A stretch of DNA of 7,645 bases from Candidatus Falkowbacteria bacterium RIFOXYC2_FULL_47_12 (GCA_001778285.1 MFGL01000018.1:1-7645), one strand, 5' to 3'; shown: positions 1 to 7,387, counted from the first letter of the stretch. Numbers and translations: made by a program. The notes: generated from the sequence alone by a model not told the origin.

Positions 1-69
1 AACTAAACCAGCCAGTGTTACAATGCCGGCGATGCCAAGCCACAAATTTGCTCTGTGCATTAAATGCAT
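1..69 (-). CDS. secF: Protein translocase subunit SecF, N-terminal fragment
   Basis: The first 23 codons are visible and the gene runs off the low-coordinate end of the window. The translation starts MHLMHRANLWLGIAGIVTLA, a short polar start running into a hydrophobic stretch, which matches the beginning of SecF and its first membrane helix. SecF pairs with SecD in the membrane complex that uses the proton-motive force to pull preproteins out of the SecYEG channel. The identification rests mainly on position: the start codon lies 3 nt after the secD stop, the usual secD-secF order. A second ATG at 60-58 is an equally possible start. Neither has a clear Shine-Dalgarno sequence, so translational coupling to secD is likely. 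The fragment is too short to show any SecF motif. Confidence 0.8.
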   Translation of the reverse strand, partial: MHLMHRANLWLGIAGIVTLAGLV

Positions 70-72
70 ACT

Positions 73-2100
73 CTACAATAATTTACTCTTGACGCCGAAC
101 AGCCACTGTTTGGCAGTTAACTTATCGGAAATTAAAAATTTCATAGTATATTTAGTCACTACGAGCGCGCTAAACATGCTGATTAAAATACCAATTGTTA
201 ACGTCACGGCGAAACCCTTAATAATGCTCGTACCAAATTGAATGAGGATAAGGCAGGTCAGAAGCGTCGTTACGTTGCCGTCCCGAATAGACGGCCATGC
301 GCGCCGGAATGATTCGTTGAGTGCCACGGACCATGGCTTGTTAGCCCGTAATTCTTCGGCTAAACGGGAAAAAATTAAAACATTAGCATCAACCGCCATG
401 CCAATTGATAAGATGAAGCCTGCAATACCGGCAAGCGTCAGTGTTACCGGCCAAAGTTTAAATACTGCCAAAACAAGCAAGCCGTATACCCCTAACGCAA
501 AAATAGCGATGAGACCAGGCAAGCGGTATACCAAAATCATAAACGCGATAACCAAAATAATTCCCCATAACCCGGCCCGCAAACTTGAGGCTACCGATGT
601 TTGCCCGAGCGAAGCGCCAACGGTGCTCTGGCTGATAAGCGTAATCGGCACCGGCAGAGCGCCCGCGTTCAGACGCTGGGCTAAAAGCTGAGCCTCTTTG
701 ATGGCGAATTTTCCGGTAATGACCGCGTCGCCGGAGGTGATTGCCTGATTGACCGTGGGGATGCTAATCGGCGAACCATCCAAAAAGATGGCAACGGGCT
801 TGCCCACGTTGCGCCCGGTAATGTCCGAAAATAGTTTGGCGCCGTCGCTGTCAAATTCCAGCCGGATTTCCGGCGCGACATCGTTTTGATTGAACTGCAC
901 GGTGGCGCGCTTTAAATTTTTACCAGTCAATTGTGTGTTCTGCCAGGCATCTTGCGGACCCAAAATTGCCTCCTTGGTCAGTTTGCGGATAAGAATGCGG
1001 CTGGCATCGTACTCGTACAACGGCCGCTCGGCTTCTTTGTAGATTAAATGGAAACCGAACTGAGTTTCCACCACGCCGGAAATCGTGCCCACGTTTTGCG
1101 CGAACACGACATCGGAAAATGCCGGAACCATTGTTTCGCGGGTAAACCAGCCCAATTCACCCTTGCTGGTTTTTGCGCCCGGTTCGGTTGAATTGTCCGC
1201 GGCAAGTTGCGCGAAATTCTGCGGCGTCGCTTTTATTTTCAGCTCTTCAATTTTTTTGCGCGCCTCCTCTTTGCTCAAATTTGAGCTGCACTGCTCGGCA
1301 CCCTGATAGCAGATGAGAATGTGGCTTGCTTTGACTTCTTTTTTGTCCAAACCCAAATCCCCTTCCTTTTGCGCGCGCTTGTCATTGAGTTTTACAACCT
1401 GAAAGGCATCGTCTGTGGTCACCAAATCACGAATGATGCTGCCGGTTTTGTATTTTTCAACCGCGATGATGAGTTCCGGATAGGTAGTTGAATCCGAACT
1501 AACCCAGCCTAATTCTCCGCCCTTGTCTTTGGTGTCAGTATCATCACTGAACTCTTTGGCCAAAGCAGCAAAATCGCCGCCAGAGATGGCCTTGCCCAAA
1601 ACATCCTGCGCATTTTTTTCGGCGGTTTTGTTGTAATCATTCATTTGCTTTTTCTGCTCGTCCGTCAGCTCTTTGGGTTTGTTGTTTTCTTCTTTAAATT
1701 CCAAAAGCGGCGTTTCGCCGATCATTTTGATGGCCTGGTTAATATCTTTGATGCCGGCGAGTTCCACGATGATGCGGTAGTCGCTGCCGGATTTGGCGGT
1801 TTGCACCACCGGCTCGGACACGCCGAACACGTTGACACGGCGTTCAATTACGTCGCGTACGCCTTCCACGGCTGATGTGCGCTCACTTGAAGCAACCTGC
1901 GAAACGTCGGCTTTGTAAACCAAATGCGTTCCGCCCAGTAAATCAAGGCCAAGTCGGAACGGAATTTCTTTGGTCTGCGGCAGAGTTTTTCCCAATGTTT
2001 TGTTGTAAAACTGGCCAAAATCAACCATAGCCGCAATGAGCGTCAAAAGGATGATGCCGGCAAGTATGGCGTGAGTTCTTTGTTTTTCTGATTTAAACAT
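73..2100 (-). CDS. secD: SecD with an inserted tandem pair of parvulin (PpiC) domains
   Basis: This is the membrane protein of the SecDF complex that helps late-stage export through SecYEG. The 675-residue protein has TM1 at about 11-30, the P1 motif FRLGLDLLGGTHL at 48-60, and P1 base segments at about 87-118 and 391-485. Five further membrane segments lie between about 508 and 655, with the conserved GMAVDANVLIFSR at 567-579. Between TPLLEFKEEN (about 131-139) and the resumption of SecD near 379 is an insert with two parvulin-type prolyl isomerase units. Unit 1 is at about 155-243 (DFAALAKEFSDD, GGELGWV). Unit 2 is at about 256-357 (ASHIL, GELGWFTRETMVPAF, TQFGFHLI). SecD is about 615 residues in E. 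coli without such domains. I chose the ATG at 2100 because residues from there match a SecD start. An in-frame ATG at 2178 would add 26 residues encoded across a stem-loop. The stop lies 3 nt before secF. Confidence 0.96.
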   Translation of the reverse strand: MFKSEKQRTHAILAGIILLTLIAAMVDFGQFYNKTLGKTLPQTKEIPFRLGLDLLGGTHLVYKADVSQVASSERTSAVEGVRDVIERRVNVFGVSEPVVQTAKSGSDYRIIVELAGIKDINQAIKMIGETPLLEFKEENNKPKELTDEQKKQMNDYNKTAEKNAQDVLGKAISGGDFAALAKEFSDDTDTKDKGGELGWVSSDSTTYPELIIAVEKYKTGSIIRDLVTTDDAFQVVKLNDKRAQKEGDLGLDKKEVKASHILICYQGAEQCSSNLSKEEARKKIEELKIKATPQNFAQLAADNSTEPGAKTSKGELGWFTRETMVPAFSDVVFAQNVGTISGVVETQFGFHLIYKEAERPLYEYDASRILIRKLTKEAILGPQDAWQNTQLTGKNLKRATVQFNQNDVAPEIRLEFDSDGAKLFSDITGRNVGKPVAIFLDGSPISIPTVNQAITSGDAVITGKFAIKEAQLLAQRLNAGALPVPITLISQSTVGASLGQTSVASSLRAGLWGIILVIAFMILVYRLPGLIAIFALGVYGLLVLAVFKLWPVTLTLAGIAGFILSIGMAVDANVLIFSRLAEELRANKPWSVALNESFRRAWPSIRDGNVTTLLTCLILIQFGTSIIKGFAVTLTIGILISMFSALVVTKYTMKFLISDKLTAKQWLFGVKSKLL

Positions 2101-2108
2101 GGAGGTAT

Positions 2109-2136
2109 ACAATAAAAAACAGGCTAAACCTGTGAA
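2109..2136 (-). promoter_or_regulatory. Possible leaderless promoter of secD
   Basis: On the minus strand TTCACA (2136-2131, five of six matches to the -35 consensus) is followed after 16 nt by TATTGT (2114-2109, four of six matches to the -10 consensus). The secD ATG begins 8 nt further on, so transcription would start at or next to the start codon. The absence of a Shine-Dalgarno sequence before secD agrees with a leaderless mRNA. This is inference from motif spacing only. Confidence 0.35.
2114..2133 (-). terminator. Small intrinsic-terminator-like stem-loop just upstream of secD
   Basis: Read on the minus strand, ACAGG, a 5-nt loop (TTTAG) and CCTGT form a perfect 5-bp stem followed directly by a run of T. 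It lies 14 nt before the secD start and about 50 nt after a stronger terminator. It could stop residual read-through from the HNH-like gene. It also occupies the spacer of the proposed secD promoter, so it need not be in the secD mRNA. The stem is short, so efficiency is doubtful. Confidence 0.45.
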
Positions 2137-2179
2137 TAAATCTACCTTTATAGTAGGACAATTTAAAAAATAAGGCAAG

Positions 2180-2217
2180 AAAAAGAGTGAGCCGTTGTTT
2201 ATTGTCTCACTCTTTTT
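2180..2217. terminator. Bidirectional intrinsic terminator after the HNH-like gene
   Basis: AAAAAGAGTGAG (2180-2191) and CTCACTCTTTTT (2206-2217) are perfect 12-bp inverted arms around a 14-nt loop. Arms rich in A on one side and T on the other give a U-tract in either direction. On the minus strand it begins at the stop codon of the HNH-like gene and separates it from secD. Confidence 0.85.
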
Positions 2218-2681
2218 TAGAATCTAAATTCTCCATTCAATCGCCCTTTCCACTTTTGAATTCTTTGGCAAAGGGCGATGGCATGATCTATACTACCGCC
2301 GTTAAAAACATTGTGCCATCTGTTTTTTTCAAAAAGAAGAACTAAGATGACACGTGATACTAAGTTGCATCCAATTTGGCGATGCAACATAGTCGCTGTT
2401 TCGTGGCGCATTTGGCGCCACTCTTTTCCGGTTTTTCTCTCAGCGGCATTTTGAATCTTAAGAAAAAACTCATTATTGCTTGTATATATTTGTACCTCCT
2501 CCAAGGTACAAATAATTTCCAAAAGACTGCTGTTCCCAAAAACGTGATGCCAACTTCGGTGGCGATTCCACCAGATGGCAAGCATGTTTTTTGCCTTACG
2601 CTTGTCACCGCCTCGGCTCACCGGAGTGAGGTGGTGTATAGTTAGTATACCTCTCTTTTCATGAGTGAGGGCGATAACCAC
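2217..2681 (-). CDS. Small HNH-like protein with HH..P.SRGG and duplicated WH..F motifs
   Basis: This is a predicted 154-residue protein of unknown function. Near the N terminus it has His16-His17, SRGG at 22-25, Asn32, His41 and W44-H45-H-V-F48-G-N50. The layout resembles the His-Asn-His nuclease fold and a small family I recall as common in Patescibacteria. There are no zinc-binding cysteine pairs. A second W-H-N-V-F motif at 121-126 suggests an internal duplication. The start is uncertain. The GTG at 2681 is the only conventional in-frame start near the beginning, but it lies inside the AAAGGAGGTG Shine-Dalgarno sequence. ATC at 2675 has correct spacing. The ATG at 2662 has the wrong frame. 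The DNA is full of long inverted repeats, annotated separately. Nuclease activity is not established. A structured RNA that happens to be open in this frame is an alternative, though the motif match argues for a real protein. Confidence 0.7.
   Translation of the reverse strand: MVIALTHEKRGILTIHHLTPVSRGGDKRKAKNMLAIWWNRHRSWHHVFGNSSLLEIICTLEEVQIYTSNNEFFLKIQNAAERKTGKEWRQMRHETATMLHRQIGCNLVSRVILVLLFEKNRWHNVFNGGSIDHAIALCQRIQKWKGRLNGEFRF
2240..2279. repeat. 10-bp perfect inverted repeat inside the HNH-like gene
   Basis: ATCGCCCTTT (2240-2249) and AAAGGGCGAT (2270-2279) are exact reverse complements around a 20-nt loop. Three more pairs (CCA 2250-2252 with TGG 2266-2268) continue inward after a one-base bulge. 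It covers the codons for the protein's C-terminal IALCQRIQKWKGRLN segment. Confidence 0.85.
2277..2320. repeat. 7-bp inverted repeat sharing an arm with the 2240-2279 hairpin
   Basis: GATGGCA (2277-2283) and TGCCATC (2314-2320) are exact reverse complements 30 nt apart. The first arm shares its GAT with the 2240-2279 hairpin, so the two could be alternative structures. With this loop length the repeat alone could be chance. Confidence 0.45.
2359..2393. repeat. 12 paired bases with one mismatch, inverted repeat in the HNH-like gene
   Basis: ACTA-A-GTTGCATC (2359-2371) pairs with GATGCAAC-A-TAGT (2381-2393). There are eight consecutive pairs, one A/A mismatch and four more pairs around a 9-nt loop. 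It lies in the codons for the HRQIGCN segment. Confidence 0.8.
2403..2421. repeat. 7-bp perfect hairpin in the HNH-like gene
   Basis: GTGGCGC (2403-2409) and GCGCCAC (2415-2421) are perfect arms around ATTTG, ten bases from the preceding hairpin. The 2359-2393 loop also contains ATTTGG, so the two neighbouring hairpins share a similar loop. Confidence 0.75.
2431..2469. repeat. Imperfect inverted repeat, 8 pairs with one bulge
   Basis: GTTTTTCT (2431-2438) pairs with AGAAAAAAC (2461-2469) if one A is bulged. The loop is 22 nt. It fills the space between the 2403-2421 and 2487-2514 hairpins, but is A/T-rich and weaker than they are. Confidence 0.4.
2487..2514. repeat. 11-bp perfect hairpin in the HNH-like gene
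   Basis: TATTTGTACCT (2487-2497) and AGGTACAAATA (2504-2514) are exact reverse complements with a 6-nt loop. This is the strongest single internal hairpin. It spans the codons for LEEVQIY. A perfect 11-bp arm with so short a loop is not expected by chance in a region this size. Confidence 0.9.
2538..2591. repeat. Long nested imperfect hairpin over the WH..F.GN codons
   Basis: From outside in, AAAAAC (2538-2543) pairs with GTTTTT (2586-2591), TG (2545-2546) with CA (2583-2584), TGCCA (2548-2552) with TGGCA (2576-2580), and GGTGG (2558-2562) with CCACC (2568-2572), closing a 5-nt loop. A G/T position at 2544/2585 would be a wobble pair in a plus-strand RNA but a C/A mismatch in a minus-strand RNA. 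Confidence 0.7.
2606..2636. repeat. Inverted repeat over the HHLTPVSRGGD codons
   Basis: CACCGCCTC (2606-2614) pairs with GAGGTGGTG (2628-2636) at eight of nine positions, the exception being G/T at 2610/2632. An alternative inner hairpin uses CTCAC (2617-2621) and GTGAG (2626-2630). The right arm is also the sequence able to pair with the gene's Shine-Dalgarno, so the two foldings are mutually exclusive. Confidence 0.6.
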
Positions 2682-2684
2682 CTC
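2628..2684 (-). promoter_or_regulatory. Possible Shine-Dalgarno-sequestering structure of the HNH-like gene
   Basis: On the minus strand GAGGTGGT (2684-2677, within the Shine-Dalgarno) is an exact reverse complement of ACCACCTC (2635-2628), which encodes part of the conserved His-His-Leu. Inside the loop lies a further 5-bp hairpin (TATAC and GTATA at 2636-2640/2646-2650). Folding would hide the ribosome-binding site until ribosomes or another RNA structure (the 2606-2636 hairpin) open it. This is a proposal from base pairing alone. Confidence 0.45.
2642..2662 (-). other. Six-codon ORF (MKREVY) overlapping the HNH-like start region
   Basis: ATG AAA AGA GAG GTA TAC TAA lies 18 nt after the GGAGG core and is out of frame with the HNH-like gene. 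It may be a chance ORF, a leader peptide inside the sequestering loop, or the remains of the true start. Removing one GA from GAGAGG would join this ATG in frame to the downstream gene as MKRGILTIHHL. Confidence 0.25.
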
Positions 2685-2688
2685 CTTT
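2679..2688 (-). promoter_or_regulatory. Near-perfect Shine-Dalgarno AAAGGAGGTG
   Basis: Nine consecutive bases match the complement of the usual 16S 3' end, far stronger than anything before the other genes here. The only conventional in-frame start, GTG at 2681-2679, is the last three bases of this element. A start there would require the ribosome to use its own binding site as initiation codon. ATC at 2675 lies at normal distance. Confidence 0.8.
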
Positions 2689-2735
2689 CAAAAAAATGAA
2701 AAGTACAAAATTTTTGCTATGTCATTGATAGCTTT

Positions 2736-2764
2736 ATACTATCTCTGATCATTTTTTATTGCAA
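2736..2764 (-). promoter_or_regulatory. Possible promoter of the HNH-like gene
   Basis: TTGCAA (2764-2759) and TAGTAT (2741-2736) are separated by 17 nt on the minus strand, each four of six matches to consensus. TATAAA overlaps the -10 at 2738-2733. Transcription would start near 2728, giving a leader of about 45 nt before the Shine-Dalgarno. The region is A/T-rich, so chance matches are likely. Confidence 0.35.
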
Positions 2765-2800
2765 ACAAATTAATCCACAGTTTTATTTACCGAAATACCA

Positions 2801-3236
2801 CTATCTGCCCCAGTCAAACTCGCAATAGCTCTCCCCTTGCAAATAACAATTAATGGCCTTGCGGATGTAAGGAATGGTGTTGACGGGCAATTGCTCCAGT
2901 GGAAACCACGAGATATCATCACATTTATCCGGCTCTTTGTTCTGCGCCTCGCCGTCCCAGCGTTCAACCCTAAAAAAGAAATCCACGCGCTCATGGTCGC
3001 CGCACCAGCGATGCATCGTTAAAATAAGCTCTGCGTTGTTTAGGTCAATGAGAATGCCCACTTCCTCACGTACTTCTCTTTGCAGAGCTTCACGAAAAGT
3101 TTCTCTGCCGTCGGCATGCCCGGCCGGCAAGCCATAATTGCCGTCTTCAAATTCGGTCTGGAAGCGGCGTGAGAGCAATATTTTTCCGTCCTGAATGAAA
3201 AACGCGTAGACCGACGGAATGAGTTTGAAGCGTTCG

Positions 3237-3247
<11 letters not shown>
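2801..3247 (-). CDS. NUDIX hydrolase
   Basis: This is a 148-residue protein of the NUDIX superfamily, which hydrolyses nucleoside diphosphates linked to another moiety. A complete Nudix box is visible: G43-x5-E49-x7-R57-E58-V-x-E61-E62-x-G64-I65, with the metal-binding Glu residues present. The N-terminal FKLIPSVYAFFIQDGKILLSRRF and the C-terminal PDKCDDISWFPLEQLP are typical of small single-domain NUDIX proteins of the nucleotide-sanitising kind, but the substrate cannot be read from sequence. The ATG at 3247 lies inside the end of secA (ATGGGAAATAG contains both the start and the secA TAG), an 11-nt overlap. With no Shine-Dalgarno, it is probably translated by coupling to secA. An apparent longer frame running back to 3646 is only the shadow of secA. 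Confidence 0.95.
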
Positions 3248-6002
<2,755 letters not shown>

Positions 6003-6023
6003 AATATTGTCAAGCGCCAGATG

Positions 6024-6332
6024 TTAAATGCTAATTGTTTCTTTATACTTTTCAATGCCGCGCGCCAAATGCGTCTTTACTTTGTCTATGGCTTTAAAAA
6101 TATCTTTTTCCACTTTCATGACAACTAATGTTTCCTTAGGCAAAGTCAATACCGCCTTGCACTCGTAGATGTCGCCTTTTTGGTGATGGTTGGAGGTCAT
6201 GGCCAATTTTACTTTGCAGTCAATCACGGAAATGTCTCCCAAATATTTTGTCAGCGCGTGAATTTTTTCTTCGGCGTAATTTTTTATTTTATCAGTCAAC
6301 TCTAAATTTTCGGTTTTAACTTGTATATTCAT
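6024..6332 (-). CDS. hpf: Ribosome hibernation promoting factor, short form
   Basis: This is a 102-residue member of the HPF/RaiA (YfiA) family. These proteins bind the 30S decoding region and shut down translation in starved or stationary cells. The sequence has the typical start MNIQVKTENLELTDKIKNYA, the core EEKIHALTKYLGDISVIDCKV and the basic helix IFKAIDKVKTHLARGIEKYK near the end. It lacks the roughly 60-residue dimerisation domain of long HPF, so by family knowledge it cannot form 100S ribosome dimers alone. It sits 21 nt before secA, an arrangement known from many bacteria. The ATG at 6332 has no Shine-Dalgarno. A possible -10 lies 6 nt upstream, so a leaderless mRNA is plausible. Confidence 0.93.
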   Translation of the reverse strand: MNIQVKTENLELTDKIKNYAEEKIHALTKYLGDISVIDCKVKLAMTSNHHQKGDIYECKAVLTLPKETLVVMKVEKDIFKAIDKVKTHLARGIEKYKETISI

Positions 6333-6335
6333 AAT

Positions 6336-6359
6336 GTTATACTAATTAGCAGATTAGCA
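6336..6359 (-). promoter_or_regulatory. Possible -10 region and direct repeat before hpf
   Basis: The 27-nt gap between the epimerase stop and hpf contains TAGTAT (6344-6339) and overlapping TATAAC (6341-6336) on the minus strand. TAGTAT ends 6 nt from the ATG, as expected of a leaderless start. Two copies of ATTAGCA (plus strand 6345-6351 and 6353-6359) lie just upstream. No good -35 is seen. Confidence 0.3.
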
Positions 6360-7382
6360 TCACACAGCTTGTTTTACTCCCACGAGCCCTTTGCTTGCGC
6401 GCAAGTCGTCAACGGTTTTTTCCAAGCCCTTGTCCAGCGTCGTCACCGGCATCCAGCCCAGTTCGGCTTTGGCCAAAGAAATGTCGGGGACACAGAGCGG
6501 CGTCATAAACACAATGGGGTCTTTATACACGATTTTTGAGGCTGAACCGGTCAGGGCGATGATTTTCTCGGCAACGGTTTTGAGCGGCACGTCAACGTCG
6601 CTGCCGATGTTGAGCGGCCCGGTCGCATCGCTTTCGGCAAGTTTGATAATCGCGTCCACCACGTCGGCAACGTAGCAGAAACTGGAGGAAAAATTTTCGT
6701 TGCCGTAGATAACTAAGTCTTTATTGTCCAGCGCATCATTGATAAAATCCGGCAGCATCTGCTGATCATTGAGCGGCATGAGCGGACCATAGGTGCGGAA
6801 AATACGCGCGATTTTAGCATCAATGCCATGCACGGCGCGATACGTCGCGACAGCCGTTTCGGCAAAACGCTTGCCCTCGTCGTAGGAGGCGCGCTCACCA
6901 GTGACATCCACGCTGCCCGGCTCGGTTTCTTTAATTTTAACGTTGCGCTCGCCGCGCGGGCCGTAGACGACCGAAGAAGAAAACTGCACAAACGCCGCCT
7001 GGTACTTCACGGCTATGTCCAGAACGTTTTTAATGCCGACTGAATTTACCAAAACATTCTGCAGCTTGTTTTTTTCAAAATTACGCGGCGACATCGGACA
7101 GGCCAGGTTGTAGATTTCCTGAATGCCCTGGAACTGAATTTTGAAGCGCTGCAAATCCGGCAGGTTCTCCAAATCAGGCAACTCATTAATGTCAGCTTTA
7201 ATAAAAACAAAGTTGGGATTTGGCAAAAAGCTCTCAATGTTTTTTACCTCGCTTGATAAAAAATTATCAATGCAGATAACTTTATTATTTTCCAGCAGGT
7301 GGCGGCAGAGATGCGAGCCGATGAAACCGGCGCCGCCCGTAACCAACACGTTTTTTTTGTCAAAGATAACACGCTTGGGCAT
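6360..7382 (-). CDS. NAD-dependent sugar-nucleotide epimerase/dehydratase, UDP-glucuronate decarboxylase-like
   Basis: This is a 340-residue extended short-chain dehydrogenase. Visible features are the Rossmann glycine motif TGGAGFIG (15-22), acidic D39 in ICIDN for NAD ribose binding, the catalytic SSS at 135-137, and Y167-x3-K171 in SYDEGKRFAE. ARIFRTYGP at 192-200 follows. NLACPMSP and YDEGKR resemble UDP-glucuronate decarboxylase (UXS), which makes UDP-xylose, and that is the closest match by eye. The segment GPLMPLNDQQMLPDF differs from the usual GPRM-x-x-NDGRVV, so the substrate may differ, and related sugar-nucleotide 4-epimerases or 4,6-dehydratases remain possible. It acts in the cytosol, supplying precursors for surface glycans. 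The ATG at 7382 starts shortly before the Rossmann strand. There is no Shine-Dalgarno. A promoter and an 8-nt tandem repeat precede it. The stop is TGA. Confidence 0.9.
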   Translation of the reverse strand: MPKRVIFDKKNVLVTGGAGFIGSHLCRHLLENNKVICIDNFLSSEVKNIESFLPNPNFVFIKADINELPDLENLPDLQRFKIQFQGIQEIYNLACPMSPRNFEKNKLQNVLVNSVGIKNVLDIAVKYQAAFVQFSSSVVYGPRGERNVKIKETEPGSVDVTGERASYDEGKRFAETAVATYRAVHGIDAKIARIFRTYGPLMPLNDQQMLPDFINDALDNKDLVIYGNENFSSSFCYVADVVDAIIKLAESDATGPLNIGSDVDVPLKTVAEKIIALTGSASKIVYKDPIVFMTPLCVPDISLAKAELGWMPVTTLDKGLEKTVDDLRASKGLVGVKQAV

Positions 7383-7387
7383 AGAGA

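Noticed and set aside
2101..2178. Upstream extension of secD to an ATG at 2178, adding 26 residues.
   Set aside because: The extra residues do not resemble a SecD N terminus, and the DNA there holds a stem-loop and promoter-like motifs. The ATG at 2100 gives the expected short basic start before TM1.
2376..2645. Plus-strand 89-codon frame opposite the HNH-like gene.
   Set aside because: It has no recognisable motif, and the minus frame has the Shine-Dalgarno and the HNH-like signature. The inverted repeats explain why both strands stay open.
2217..2690. CRISPR array or tRNA-like cluster to explain the repeated hairpins.
   Set aside because: The hairpins differ in sequence and spacing, there are no direct repeats with spacers, and none has a tRNA cloverleaf or conserved T-loop.
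2727..2758. GATAG/CTATC hairpin followed by a T-run as a plus-strand terminator.
   Set aside because: The stem is only five mostly A/T pairs, the T-run is eight bases away, and no plus-strand gene needs it.
6008..6013. Perfect TTGACA just before secA as a -35 element.
   Set aside because: A matching -10 would fall inside the secA coding sequence, so it cannot drive this start. It is probably chance.
6360..7382. Alternative genetic code with TGA as glycine, as in some Patescibacteria.
   Set aside because: The epimerase ends at a TGA at the expected family length and no gene here has an internal TGA.
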